64,000 bases of DNA from Rhodothermus marinus DSM 4252 (GTDB lineage Bacteria; Bacteroidota; Rhodothermia; Rhodothermales; Rhodothermaceae). Below the pieces are notes generated by a model. That model saw nothing but the letters and a program-made list of their open reading frames with translations, was not told where the DNA came from and searched no databases. A program made the position numbers and the translations under genes. The DNA is taken from assembly GCF_000024845.1 (NCBI RefSeq), contig NC_013501.1, positions 500,001 to 564,000 on the forward strand. Direction: 5' to 3'. Positions 28,117 through 37,536 of this stretch are shown in pieces; the stretch's first letter is position 1; every line of letters begins with the position of its first letter.

Positions 28117-30042
28117 ATGCCCACACGCATCTGCTGGATTTTGCTATCGGGACTGCTGCTGAGCCACACGCTGCAGGCGCAGCCGCTCACGGCCGAAACG
28201 GACGCCCGCTCCCGGGAACGCCTCCGGGCCTTCGCCTTCCCGCCGCGGGCCGTCCGGCTGCTCGACAGTCCTTTCCTTGAAGCCATGCAGCGGGACGTGG
28301 CCTATCTGTTCGAGCTGGACCCCGACCGACTCCTCAGTCGCTTTCGTCGCTTCGCCGGTCTGGAGCCGAAAGCGCCGGAGTACGGCGGCTGGGAATCGCA
28401 GGGCATCTCGGGCCATACGCTGGGGCACTACCTGTCGGCGCTGTCCATGTACTACGCGGCCACCGGCGACGAGAAGGCCCGTGCGCGCATCGACTACATC
28501 GTAAGCGAACTGGCCGAAGTGCAACGCGCACACGGCAACGGCTACGTGGGGGCCATCCCCGAAGGCGATCGCCTCTGGGCCGAAATCGCCCGGGGCGAGA
28601 TCTGGCAGGCCGAGCCTTTCTCGCTCAACGGCGCCTGGGTTCCCTGGTACACTATGCACAAAATCTTTCAGGGACTGATCGATGCCTACTGGTATGGCGG
28701 CAGCGAGCAGGCGCTGGAGGTGGTGACCCGACTGGCCGACTGGGCCTACGAAACCACAAAGAACCTGACGCCCGCCCAGTGGCAGCAGATGCTCCGCACC
28801 GAGCACGGCGGCATGAACGAAGCGCTGGCCAACCTCTACAGCATCACAGGCAACCCGAAACACCGCGAGCTGAGCGAGAAATTCTACCATGCGGCCGTGC
28901 TCTCGCCGCTGTCCCGCGGCATTCCGAACCTGACCGGCCTGCATGCGAACACGCAGATCCCCAAGGTCATCGGGGTGGTGCGGCAGTACGAACTGATCGG
29001 CAGCGACTCGCTGCGGGCCGTGGCCGAGTTCTTCTGGGAAGAAGTGGTGCAGCACCATACCTACGTCATCGGCGGTAACTCGCAGAACGAGCACTTCGGA
29101 CCGCGCGACAGCCTCGCCAACCGCCTGGGTGAAGGTACCGCCGAGACCTGCAACACCTACAACATGCTGCGGCTCACGCGCCATCTGTTTGCGCTCCATC
29201 CCGAAAAAGTACGCTACGTGGACTTCTACGAGCGGGCGCTCTACAACCACATTCTGGCCTCGCAGGACCCCAAACGGGGCATGTTCACCTATTACATGTC
29301 GCTTCGCCCCGGGCACTTCAAGACCTACGCGACCCCGGAGCATTCCTTCTGGTGTTGCGTCGGGACCGGCATGGAAAATCATGTCAAATACAATGAATTC
29401 ATCTACTTCTACAACGGTGATACGCTGTACGTGAACCTGTTCATTCCTTCGGAGCTGAACTGGGAGCGGCGGGCGCTCCGGTTGCGTCTGGAGACGGCCT
29501 TTCCGGAAAGCAACCGCGTGCGGCTGGATTTCGACCCGGAAGTGCCGCAACGGCTGGTGGTAAAAGTGCGGCATCCGTCCTGGGCACAGGACGCCCTCGA
29601 CGTCCGGATCAACGGCGAGGTGCAATCCGTGACGAGCCGGCCGGGAAGCTACCTGACGCTGGCACGCGTCTGGCAGCCGGGCGACGAAGTGGAAATCACG
29701 CTCCCGATGCGCCTTCGTGTCGAAACCATGCCGGACAATCCCGATCGCTTTGCCATCCTCTACGGACCGATCGTGCTGGCCGGCGTTTTCGGAAGCCGCG
29801 GCCTGCCCGAGGGCGGCGCCTACGCGAAGGATCAGTGGGAGTTTTTCGGCTGGCCGGCCCCGCCGCTCCCGAAGCTCTGTGGCGATCTGAACCGCGTGGA
29901 AGACTGGGTGAAACCCCTGGCCACCGGCGGCGAGTTGCGTTTCCACACCGTGGGCGTCGGTCGACCCGCCGACGTACTGCTCAAGCCCTTCTACGAAGTG
30001 CACCACGAGCGCTACACGATCTACTGGGATCGTTGCCGCTGA
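28117..30042 (+). CDS. beta-L-arabinofuranosidase, GH127/GH146 (DUF1680)
   Basis: The start is at ATG 28117, giving 641 residues with signal [22 protein letters not shown]. The all-alpha catalytic domain has every residue of the zinc-thiolate site known in GH127: Glu325 (acid/base position, NSQNEHFG), Glu343 and Cys345 ([11 protein letters not shown]), and the Cys413-Cys414 pair ([12 protein letters not shown]), of which the first Cys is the nucleophile. A beta-sandwich C-terminal region follows about residue 450. GH127 enzymes release beta-L-arabinofuranose from hydroxyproline-linked oligosaccharides; GH146 enzymes act on rhamnogalacturonan-II or arabinan. The family choice between the two needs phylogeny. 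Confidence 0.9.
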   Translation: MPTRICWILLSGLLLSHTLQAQPLTAETDARSRERLRAFAFPPRAVRLLDSPFLEAMQRDVAYLFELDPDRLLSRFRRFAGLEPKAPEYGGWESQGISGHTLGHYLSALSMYYAATGDEKARARIDYIVSELAEVQRAHGNGYVGAIPEGDRLWAEIARGEIWQAEPFSLNGAWVPWYTMHKIFQGLIDAYWYGGSEQALEVVTRLADWAYETTKNLTPAQWQQMLRTEHGGMNEALANLYSITGNPKHRELSEKFYHAAVLSPLSRGIPNLTGLHANTQIPKVIGVVRQYELIGSDSLRAVAEFFWEEVVQHHTYVIGGNSQNEHFGPRDSLANRLGEGTAETCNTYNMLRLTRHLFALHPEKVRYVDFYERALYNHILASQDPKRGMFTYYMSLRPGHFKTYATPEHSFWCCVGTGMENHVKYNEFIYFYNGDTLYVNLFIPSELNWERRALRLRLETAFPESNRVRLDFDPEVPQRLVVKVRHPSWAQDALDVRINGEVQSVTSRPGSYLTLARVWQPGDEVEITLPMRLRVETMPDNPDRFAILYGPIVLAGVFGSRGLPEGGAYAKDQWEFFGWPAPPLPKLCGDLNRVEDWVKPLATGGELRFHTVGVGRPADVLLKPFYEVHHERYTIYWDRCR

Positions 30043-30090
30043 GCAGCCGGCGGTAGCCTGCTCCAGGCGGAACCGGCCAGAGCAAACCGG

Positions 30091-30175
30091 GGTGCCACCT
30101 CGCTGGGACAGGGCTTTTCGGCTTATTCCAGCTCAGGGAGATGCGCTGGAAGGGAATGCCGCTCGAGGTGGCACC
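30091..30175. repeat. 12-bp inverted repeat around the exonuclease start
   Basis: GGTGCCACCTCG (30091-30102) and CGAGGTGGCACC (30164-30175) are perfect reverse complements separated by 61 nt that contain both candidate start codons of the DnaQ-like gene. Confidence 0.6.
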
Positions 30176-30659
30176 GCTGCTTTTCTTCGACGTGGAGACC
30201 AGCGGGCTGCGGCCTGATCGTGGCGCCGCGATCGTCGAACTGGCGCTGCTCGGCGCGCGTGAGCCGCTCCTGCTCTGGAAAGGGACAAGCGCGCAACGAC
30301 TGCAGCGCGCCCAGTTCAGGGAGCTGTTCGCGCATGTTCGGGAAGGGGTGATCGTCGGACACAACCTGCGCTTCGACTTCTGGTTCGTCACGTACGAGGC
30401 CGGACGGCTGGGATTGGCCGTGCCACCCATCCGGTTCATCGACACACTTGGACTGGCCCGGCGTTTGCTGCCCGAACAGGCTGATTACCGGCTCGTCGCC
30501 CTGCTGCACGCGCTGGGGATCGAACCGGACAAACCCCTGCATACGGCCGTAGCCGATGCACAGGCTACCCGTGCGCTTTTCTGGAAACTGGTGGAACGAG
30601 GCAAGCTGCGTACCCTGGCCGACGCCGGCATGAAGCAATTGACCTGGACTCATCGCTGA
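30141..30659 (+). CDS. DnaQ-like DEDDh 3'-5' exonuclease
   Basis: A 172-residue single-domain exonuclease. All five DEDDh residues are visible: Asp17 and Glu19 (FFDVETSGL), Asp79 (VGHNLRFDFWF), His134 and Asp139 (HTAVADAQATRALF). It resembles the epsilon-subunit proofreading fold but lacks any other domain. ATG 30156 (MPLEVAPLLFF) is an alternative start. It ends 19 nt before cas3 on the same strand and begins 98 nt after an unrelated sugar-hydrolase gene, so it appears to be the first gene of the cas3 unit. In other type I-E systems DnaQ-like exonucleases trim prespacers or are fused to Cas2; a similar role here is an inference. Confidence 0.88.
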   Translation: MRWKGMPLEVAPLLFFDVETSGLRPDRGAAIVELALLGAREPLLLWKGTSAQRLQRAQFRELFAHVREGVIVGHNLRFDFWFVTYEAGRLGLAVPPIRFIDTLGLARRLLPEQADYRLVALLHALGIEPDKPLHTAVADAQATRALFWKLVERGKLRTLADAGMKQLTWTHR

Positions 30660-30678
30660 ACCAATCCAGAAAAAAGCC

Positions 30679-33285
30679 ATGGAGGGAGCCCCTTCGCCTG
30701 CTCAGTTCTGGGCCAAGCTCCGGTACACGGAGGAGCGACACCCCGAAAACATTGTGGCCTGGCATCCGCTGGTTGCCCACGCGGCCGACGTGGCGGCCGT
30801 CGTCGAGGCCTTGCTGCAACGCACGCTGCTTCGGAAACGCCTGGCCCGATTGATCGGGTGGAACGACCTGGCGGAGGTGCACGTGGCCCGACTGGCCGTG
30901 CTGGCGGCGCTGCACGATGCGGGCAAAGCCAACCACGGCTTTCAGGACCAGGCGTTCGATCCTCGCGTGCGCAGCCCGGGGCACGTGCGCCCCATCGTCG
31001 AGATCCTCTGCGCAGATGAACCGGCCCGGTGGCTGGAGCCGCTCAAAATAGGGGAAATGGCGGGATGGTTCGTGTCGGAAGAAGTGTTCTACCACTTCCT
31101 GTTGGCCACCTGGTCTCATCATGGCCGGCCGGTGCTGCCGGAAGGGGATTTCCAGGCGCACTACTGGCGCCCTAACGCGCGGCGCGATCCTCGAGCGGCC
31201 TGGCGCCGTCTGGCCGAACTGGTGCGCCTGTGGTTCCCGGCGGCTTTTGCAGACGGTGCCGAACCATTTCCCGCAGATCCACGCTTTCAGCACGCGTTCA
31301 ACGGTCTATTGACACTGGCCGACTGGATCGGTTCGGACACGCGCTTCTTCCCCTATGCCGACGAGACGGCAGATCCGATGTGTCCGATCGAGCGGGCGCG
31401 GGAGGGAGCACGGCGGGCACTGCAGTCGCTGTTTCTGGACGCTGCAGGCGGGCGCAAGGCGCTGGGGGACGTGCCCGTGGGATTCCGCGGGGTGATCGAA
31501 GCCGGTACGCCCTATCCCATCCAGCAGGCCTGCTACGACCTTCCGGTACATCCGCAGGGGAGTCTGACCATTCTCGAATCGGACACCGGTTCGGGCAAAA
31601 CCGAGGCGGCCGTGGCCCGCTTTCTCCGGCTCTATCAGGAGGGGCTGGTGGATGGGATGTACTTCGCCCTGCCTACCCGCAGCGCGGCCTCGCAGATCCA
31701 CCGACGCATTACCGAGATCGTGGCCCGGGTCTTTCCGGAAGCCCATCGTCCTCCGGTGGTGCTGGCCGTTCCGGGCTACCTGCGCGTGGACGAGGCGGAG
31801 GCCGTTCGCCTGCCGGACTTTCGGGTACTCTGGGACGACGAGGCGCTACGCTACCGCGGATGGGCGGCCGAGCATCCCAAGCGCTATCTGGCCGGCCCCA
31901 TCGTGGTGGGGACGATCGATCAGGTGCTGCTCGCGGGCCTTCAGGTCAGCCATGCCCACATGCGGGCCGCCGCACTACTTCGCCATTTTCTGGTAGTCGA
32001 CGAGGTGCACGCCTCGGACCCCTACATGACGACCCTGCTGGAGCGGATCCTGGCCTTTCATCTGGCGGCGGGAGGGCACGCGCTGCTCATGTCGGCCACC
32101 CTGGGTTCCGTGGCGCGCGTGCGTTACGCGACGAAGGGCGGTACGCCACCACCGCTCGACGAGGCGGAAGGCGAGCGCTACCCGTTGCTGACGCACGTGG
32201 ATGCCGGCCGCCAGAGGCTCGAAACGGTATCCGCCGCATCGTCCGGCCGGGAAAAGCCGGTGACGATTCGCGTGGAGTCCATCGCGTCCGATCCGCAGGC
32301 TGTTGCCGAGCTGGCCCTGCAGCACGCTCGTGTCGGGGCGCGCGTGCTGCTCATCCGCAACCGGGTGGAAGACTGTCTGGCCGTGCAGCAGGCCTTCGAG
32401 GAAGCGGCGTGCGACGATCGTTCGCTGCTGCTGACCTGCAACGGCCAGCCCGTTCCGCATCATGGCCGCTACGCTCCGGAAGATCGCCGGGCGCTGGATG
32501 CCGCCATCGAGGCGGCCTTTGGCAAAAACAGTCCGCGGCGGGGCCTTGTGGCCGCCTGTACACAGACGGTGGAGCAGAGCCTGGATATCGATGCGGACCT
32601 GCTGATCACGGACCTGTGCCCGATCGACGTGCTGCTGCAGCGTATCGGACGGCTGCATCGCCACGAGCGCCCGCGGCCGAAAGGCTACGAACAGGCCGTG
32701 TGTCTGGTGCTGACGCCGGCGGAACGAGATCTGACCCGGACCATCCAGCCCGACGGTGGGGCACGGGGACCGCACGGCCTCGGCACCGTGTATCCGGACC
32801 TGCGGGTGATCGAGGCGACCTGGCGCGTGCTCGAAGGCCAGAACCTGTGGCAGATCCCCCGCGACAACCGCCGCCTGGTAGAACGCGCCACGCATCCGGC
32901 CGTTTTGCAGCAGATCGTCCGGGAAAAAGGCGAACGCTGGGAGGCCCATCAGCGCCACATACTCGGACAGGAAGCCGCCAATCGCTATGTGCCCAAGATT
33001 ACAGGACTTCATTTCGAGCGGCCGTTCGGGGCGCATCCATTCGGCCGGGACATTGCGCCGCGTACTCGGCTGGGCGACGACGACTACCGGGTCGAGCTAC
33101 CGGAGCCGGTTCTGGGACCGTTCGGCTGGCCTGTCGGAACGCTACCGGTGGCTTCCTGGATGGTCGGCGACGAGCTACCGGAAGAACCGAAAGCCCGGGA
33201 CGTGACTCCGTTCGACGGCGGCTTCTCCTTTGTGTTCGCCGGAAGGCGGTTCCACTACGACCGCCTGGGCCTCCAGATTGTCTAA
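30679..33285 (+). CDS. cas3: Cas3 HD nuclease-helicase, type I-E
   Basis: An 868-residue protein of E. coli-like length. The N-terminal HD nuclease has His29/His34, the His79-Asp80 pair (LHDAGKANHGFQ), His147-His148 (TWSHHGRP) and LADWIGSD (213-220). The superfamily 2 helicase has Walker A SDTGSGKTEA (301-310), DEVH (441-444), a SAT-like MSATLG, and motif VI QRIGRLHRHER. It unwinds and degrades target DNA after recruitment by Cascade. It follows the exonuclease gene by 19 nt; a 78-nt gap with an inverted repeat separates it from cse1. Confidence 0.96.
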   Translation: MEGAPSPAQFWAKLRYTEERHPENIVAWHPLVAHAADVAAVVEALLQRTLLRKRLARLIGWNDLAEVHVARLAVLAALHDAGKANHGFQDQAFDPRVRSPGHVRPIVEILCADEPARWLEPLKIGEMAGWFVSEEVFYHFLLATWSHHGRPVLPEGDFQAHYWRPNARRDPRAAWRRLAELVRLWFPAAFADGAEPFPADPRFQHAFNGLLTLADWIGSDTRFFPYADETADPMCPIERAREGARRALQSLFLDAAGGRKALGDVPVGFRGVIEAGTPYPIQQACYDLPVHPQGSLTILESDTGSGKTEAAVARFLRLYQEGLVDGMYFALPTRSAASQIHRRITEIVARVFPEAHRPPVVLAVPGYLRVDEAEAVRLPDFRVLWDDEALRYRGWAAEHPKRYLAGPIVVGTIDQVLLAGLQVSHAHMRAAALLRHFLVVDEVHASDPYMTTLLERILAFHLAAGGHALLMSATLGSVARVRYATKGGTPPPLDEAEGERYPLLTHVDAGRQRLETVSAASSGREKPVTIRVESIASDPQAVAELALQHARVGARVLLIRNRVEDCLAVQQAFEEAACDDRSLLLTCNGQPVPHHGRYAPEDRRALDAAIEAAFGKNSPRRGLVAACTQTVEQSLDIDADLLITDLCPIDVLLQRIGRLHRHERPRPKGYEQAVCLVLTPAERDLTRTIQPDGGARGPHGLGTVYPDLRVIEATWRVLEGQNLWQIPRDNRRLVERATHPAVLQQIVREKGERWEAHQRHILGQEAANRYVPKITGLHFERPFGAHPFGRDIAPRTRLGDDDYRVELPEPVLGPFGWPVGTLPVASWMVGDELPEEPKARDVTPFDGGFSFVFAGRRFHYDRLGLQIV

Positions 33286-33290
33286 AGGCT

Positions 33291-33308
33291 GTGACATAAC
33301 GTTGTCAC
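33291..33308. promoter_or_regulatory. inverted repeat between cas3 and the Cascade genes
   Basis: GTGACA (33291-33296) and TGTCAC (33303-33308) flank six bases (TAACGT), just after the cas3 stop and 56 nt before cse1. It is the only sizeable gap in the cas region, so it is a reasonable place for a promoter or operator of the Cascade operon. No clear -7 box is visible. Confidence 0.3.
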
Positions 33309-33363
33309 CGATCTGTTTTTCGTTGAAAAAGCACGTGTTCTGACAGCCATTTCAAAAAGGGTC

Positions 33364-34923
33364 ATGATGCGATACGCTCTTCTAAACGAACCCCTGATTC
33401 GGGTGCGGCTCAAGGACGGGACGGTGCGGGATTGCACGTTGCCGGAGGTGATCGTGGCCCTGCTGCGCGACGAGGTGCTTGGCTTCGAAGCGCTGCAACC
33501 GCACCAGCAGCAGGCCTGGCACAGCTTTCTGGTGCAGCTTGTGGCCATGGCCGTGGCGCGCATCACGGGCGGTGCCTTTCCCGAAGAGGCCGAACCCTGG
33601 CGGCGGGCCCTGGTGGAGCTGGCCGGCGGCGAAGAAGCGGCCTGGTATCTGGTGGTATCCGATCTCAGCCGCCCGGCCTTTCTGCAACCGCCCGTCCCGG
33701 AAGGCTCGCTCGAAGCTGCTCGCTACCGGGCCGATGTGCAGACACCGGACCAGCTCGACGTGCTGATCACGGCAAAAAATCATGACCTGAAGGCCCGGCG
33801 CATCGTGCAGCCCCGGCCCGAACACTGGATGTTCGCGCTGGTGACGCTCCAGACGATGGAAGGCTTCCTGGGCCGGGGCAACTATGGCATCGTGCGCATG
33901 AACGGGGGATTCGGCAACCGTCCCCTGGTGGGGCTCACCCGGGCGCTTTCGCCGGGCGCCCACTTCCGTCGCGACGTGCAGGTGCTGCTCGACGCCCGCC
34001 CGTCGTTTGCCGACCGCTACGACCTCGGGGGGCACGCGCTGCTGTGGGTGTTGCCCTGGGATGGGAAAAAGCAGCGTGCTATCGAGCTGAAGGAATGCGA
34101 TCCGTATTTCATCGAGATATGCCGTCGGATCCGATTTCTGGAGGAAGCAGGGCGCCTCGTGTGCTGGCGCACCAACACCGACGGACCACGGGTTGCGGCA
34201 CCGAAAGCGCTGAACGGCATCACAGGCGACCCCTGGACGCCCGTGGAAAAGTCGGACAAACCGAAAGCGCTGACCGTAAGCGATAGTGGCTTCACGTACC
34301 GGCTGCTCCAGCAGGTCTTCCTGTCCGGCGATTACGAACCGCCTGTAGCGCTTGCCTTCCGGGAAGATGAAAAAGACGGGGTGTACCTGGTGGCCCGTAC
34401 GCTCGTGCGCGGTCAGGGAAAGACCGGCGGTCTGCACTTTCGGATCGTGCCGGTGTCGCAGGCCGCGGCGCGATGGCTCTCGGGGTCCGAGGAGCGGCGC
34501 ACGAAGCTGGCCCGCCGGGCCGAACAGCGCGTCCGGTTGGCAGCAGATGTGCAGCGCAAGGTGCTCTATCCGGCGCTGGCCGCGCTGCTGAGCGGTGGAC
34601 GGGATGCCCGCGTGGAGTGGGAGCAGGTGACGCCCTGGATCGAAGCCTTCGATCGCGCCGTGGATGCGCAGTTCTTCGATCGTCTGTGGGCTTCCGTGGA
34701 GCAGGACGAAGAAATTGCCCGTCGCGACTGGGAACGCTTTCTGCTGACCGAAGCCCGGCGTCAGTTCGCGGTGGCCGAGCACGGCATGCCCGTGGCGTCC
34801 GCGCATCACTGGCGGGCGCGCAGCCGGGCCCATGCGATCTTCGAGGCCCGAGCCCGCGAGGTATTGCCGTATGCCTTCAATGCAACCCGTTCCCTATCAA
34901 CCGAACAGGAGGTCCGGTCATGA
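33364..34923 (+). CDS. cse1: Cascade large subunit Cse1 (CasA/Cas8e)
   Basis: A 519-residue protein starting YALLNEPLIRVRLKDGTVRDCTLPEV, the typical Cse1 opening. The large N-terminal domain includes the region that reads the PAM in type I-E (about residues 110-165, SRPAFLQPPVP onward, then RIVQPRPEHWMFALVTLQTMEGFLGRGNYGIVRMNGGFGNRP). A C-terminal four-helix bundle follows. It recognises PAM and recruits Cas3. A second ATG lies one codon in. Its stop overlaps the cse2 start (ATGA). Confidence 0.93.
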   Translation: MMRYALLNEPLIRVRLKDGTVRDCTLPEVIVALLRDEVLGFEALQPHQQQAWHSFLVQLVAMAVARITGGAFPEEAEPWRRALVELAGGEEAAWYLVVSDLSRPAFLQPPVPEGSLEAARYRADVQTPDQLDVLITAKNHDLKARRIVQPRPEHWMFALVTLQTMEGFLGRGNYGIVRMNGGFGNRPLVGLTRALSPGAHFRRDVQVLLDARPSFADRYDLGGHALLWVLPWDGKKQRAIELKECDPYFIEICRRIRFLEEAGRLVCWRTNTDGPRVAAPKALNGITGDPWTPVEKSDKPKALTVSDSGFTYRLLQQVFLSGDYEPPVALAFREDEKDGVYLVARTLVRGQGKTGGLHFRIVPVSQAAARWLSGSEERRTKLARRAEQRVRLAADVQRKVLYPALAALLSGGRDARVEWEQVTPWIEAFDRAVDAQFFDRLWASVEQDEEIARRDWERFLLTEARRQFAVAEHGMPVASAHHWRARSRAHAIFEARAREVLPYAFNATRSLSTEQEVRS

Positions 34924-35459
34924 AGACGCAGATCCAGACCGAAGGGCCGTCGATCACGCGCGGCCAGGCCGTTGGTAAGGCGGCCGGATTGCTGGCCTCA
35001 GAGGCGCTCTCGTCCGGCGAGCGCGCCGAACTGCGCCGCATCGCTTTTGAGGCGCCGTTCACCCCGGCCCTGTGGAAGGTGCTGTTCTACCTGCGCGACG
35101 AAGGAGCGCCCGTGCGTATCGGCGACGAGGCGGACGAACGCTGCTGGGCTACGCTACTCATGGGCATGGCCCATTGCATTAAGCTGCACGACTATCAGGT
35201 TCCGCTCGGGCGTGCGCTGGCCGAGGCCGGATGGTCCGAGCTGCGCTTCACGCAGCTCCTTCGCGCCCGGGGACCGCAGCTTGCCGTTTTCCTGCGGAGG
35301 ATGGCGCAGTACCTCTCGGCCAAAAACCAGCTGGCCAACTGGGCCGACGTGGCCGATCTGCTTTTTGAGCAGGAAGGGGCAAAGGCCGACACCGTCCGGC
35401 TGCGCATCGCCCGGGACTACTACGCCCGGCGCTATCAACAGGAACGTGAGGCCGCCTGA
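34920..35459 (+). CDS. cse2: Cascade small subunit Cse2 (CasB)
   Basis: The start ATG 34920 overlaps the cse1 stop and has an excellent AGGAGGT 6 nt upstream; a longer in-frame extension is only a shadow of cse1. The protein has 179 residues, is helical and basic near the C-terminus (RLRIARDYYARRYQQ), with the Cse2-type LLMGMAHCIKLHDYQVPLGRALAEAGWSE block. Two copies stabilise the R-loop in Cascade. Confidence 0.9.
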   Translation: MKTQIQTEGPSITRGQAVGKAAGLLASEALSSGERAELRRIAFEAPFTPALWKVLFYLRDEGAPVRIGDEADERCWATLLMGMAHCIKLHDYQVPLGRALAEAGWSELRFTQLLRARGPQLAVFLRRMAQYLSAKNQLANWADVADLLFEQEGAKADTVRLRIARDYYARRYQQEREAA

Positions 35460-35506
35460 GGCCCGATCGATACGTCCTTTCCATCAAAACCAAACCCGTA
35501 AAAGCC

Positions 35507-36778
35507 ATGGTATCCGCATTCGTTCAGATCCACACGCTGACGGCGTATCCCGCCGCGCTGCTCAACCGGGACGACGCCGGATTCGCCAAGCGCCTGCCCT
35601 TCGGCGGGGCTATTCGTACCCGTGTTTCGTCCCAGTGCCTGAAGTATCACTGGCGCAATTTTTCGGGCGAGCATGCCCTCTACGGACTGGATGTGCCCCG
35701 TTCGCTTCGTTCGCGCGAGACGTTCAAACGATGCATTGCCCGGCCGCTCGTCGAGGAAGGGTATCCGTTGCGGCTGGTGGTAGCCTTCGCGCTGCATCTG
35801 CAGAAGCTGATCGTTTCGGACGAGTCGTTGAGCAAAACCGATTTCAAGAAGCTGATGAGCGATGAGGTGGACGATGCGACGTTGCTGGACCAGCTCAAAT
35901 CAAACCAGGTCATCATCCTGGGCCGTCCCGAAGTCGATTACCTGACTCGGCGCATCCGGGAGCGGCTGGATGCCCTGCGCGAGGTATGGGCGGATGCCGC
36001 GGCGCCGCTTTCCGACGAGCAGCTGGAACGGGTATATCAGGAGCTGCAGGCCATCGGCAAGGGGGAGCTGAAAAAGAATCTCAAAGGGCTGTATCTGGCG
36101 GCCGGGCTGGACGCAGCCCTGTTCGGGCGCATGGCGACCAGCGACGTGCTGGCCCGGGGCGATGCCGCCATCCACGTGGCGCATGCCTTCACGACGCACG
36201 CGGAAGAAAGCGAAAGCGACTACTTTACGGCGGTGGACGAACTGGTCGCGCAGGAAGGGGAAGGCGAGCTGGGCAGCGGGCACCTCAACAACCAGGAGTT
36301 GACGAGCGGCCTGTTTTATGGCTACGTGGTGGTGGACGTGCCGCTGCTGGTTTCGAACCTGGAAGGCGTGCCGCCGGCGGCCTGGCAGGAGGCCGATCGT
36401 ACGCTGGCCGCCGAAGTCGTCAGGCGGTTGCTGCACCTGATCGCCACGGTCTCGCCGGGCGCCAAGCTGGGTTCGACGGCACCCCACGCTTACGCTCAGT
36501 TTATGCTGGTGGAGTGGGGCCGATCCCAGCCGCGCACCCTGGCCAACGCCTTCCACCGACCGGTATCGCTGGACGGCGAGGGCGTGCTCGTCAACAGCTA
36601 CCGCGCCCTCGGCCGTTACGTCGAGCAGATGGACCGGATGTACGGCAAGCTGACGGAGCGCCGACTGGCGGCCATCGACCTGCCCGAAGCGGTGCAACGC
36701 CAGCTTCAGGTGGACACGCTCAATGCCGTGCCGGAGATTGCCGACTGGGTTGCTGAAAAAATCCAGGGAGGGGCATGA
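35507..36778 (+). CDS. cas7: Cascade backbone Cas7 (CasC/Cse4)
   Basis: A 423-residue Cas7e opening with FVQIHTLTAYPAALLNRDDAGFAKRLPFGGAIRTRVSSQCLKYHWR, the highly conserved Cse4 N-terminus. The central AHAFTTHAEESESDYFTAVDEL and GSGHLNNQELTSGLFYGYVVVDVPLL are also family-typical. Six copies bind the spacer part of crRNA. At 423 residues it is longer than E. coli CasC (363), mostly through a charged middle segment (about 100-185). It overlaps cas5 by 4 nt. Confidence 0.95.
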   Translation: MVSAFVQIHTLTAYPAALLNRDDAGFAKRLPFGGAIRTRVSSQCLKYHWRNFSGEHALYGLDVPRSLRSRETFKRCIARPLVEEGYPLRLVVAFALHLQKLIVSDESLSKTDFKKLMSDEVDDATLLDQLKSNQVIILGRPEVDYLTRRIRERLDALREVWADAAAPLSDEQLERVYQELQAIGKGELKKNLKGLYLAAGLDAALFGRMATSDVLARGDAAIHVAHAFTTHAEESESDYFTAVDELVAQEGEGELGSGHLNNQELTSGLFYGYVVVDVPLLVSNLEGVPPAAWQEADRTLAAEVVRRLLHLIATVSPGAKLGSTAPHAYAQFMLVEWGRSQPRTLANAFHRPVSLDGEGVLVNSYRALGRYVEQMDRMYGKLTERRLAAIDLPEAVQRQLQVDTLNAVPEIADWVAEKIQGGA

Positions 36779-37536
36779 TGGAAATCCTCCTGCTACGCTT
36801 CGATGCCCCACTGATGAGCTTCGGGGCGCCCATCGTGGATCAGTATGGATTTATCCAGCCCTATCCGGCGCTTTCCATGATGACCGGCCTGCTGGCCAAT
36901 GCGCTGGGCTACACGCATGCCGAGACGGCCCGCCTGGAGCGTCTGCAGGAGCGCCTCCGCTACGCCGTGCGCGAAGACCGACGCGGTCAGCAGCTGCGCG
37001 ACTTTCAGACGGTGGATCTATCGCAGCCGTTTCTGCATGACGAGCGGGCCTGGACCACCCGCGGTACGCTGGAAACCCGCCAGGGCGGTACGGCCAGCCT
37101 CGGCATCCACATCCGCCTGCGCGACTACTGGGCCGACGCCGTCTATACCGTCGCGCTCACGCTTGACCCACCGGACGAGCCGCCCACGCTGGCGGATCTC
37201 GAACAGGCTCTCCGCTTTCCGGCGCGGCCGCTGTTTATCGGCCGCAAGCCCTGTCTGCCGGCTGCGCCGCTTTTTATCGGACGCGTGGAGGCGGCCGATC
37301 TGCTGGATGCGCTGCGACGGGCGCCGCTGGACGCGCGGGCCGACCGCGCTGACTTCTATCGGGTCTGGTGGGAGACGGGCCCTGACGATCCGCCGCCCGT
37401 CGAAGGCATTCGAGAAAATCTGCGGCGGCCGGTTACCGACCGGCGTGACTGGGCCAACCAGATCCACGTGGGCAGCCGCTGGATCGCCATGGGAGAACTG
37501 TCCGTCCATCCAGCCGGAGAACGTCATGAAGGATAA
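36775..37536 (+). CDS. cas5: Cascade Cas5e (CasD)
   Basis: A 253-residue RAMP protein beginning EILLLRFDAPLMSFGAPIVDQYG, the Cas5e opening that binds the 5' handle of crRNA. FIGRKPCLPAAPLFIG is the conserved mid-protein motif. ATG 36775 overlaps the cas7 stop; ATG 36778 is next to it. The last 11 nt overlap cas6e. Confidence 0.93.
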   Translation: MMEILLLRFDAPLMSFGAPIVDQYGFIQPYPALSMMTGLLANALGYTHAETARLERLQERLRYAVREDRRGQQLRDFQTVDLSQPFLHDERAWTTRGTLETRQGGTASLGIHIRLRDYWADAVYTVALTLDPPDEPPTLADLEQALRFPARPLFIGRKPCLPAAPLFIGRVEAADLLDALRRAPLDARADRADFYRVWWETGPDDPPPVEGIRENLRRPVTDRRDWANQIHVGSRWIAMGELSVHPAGERHEG

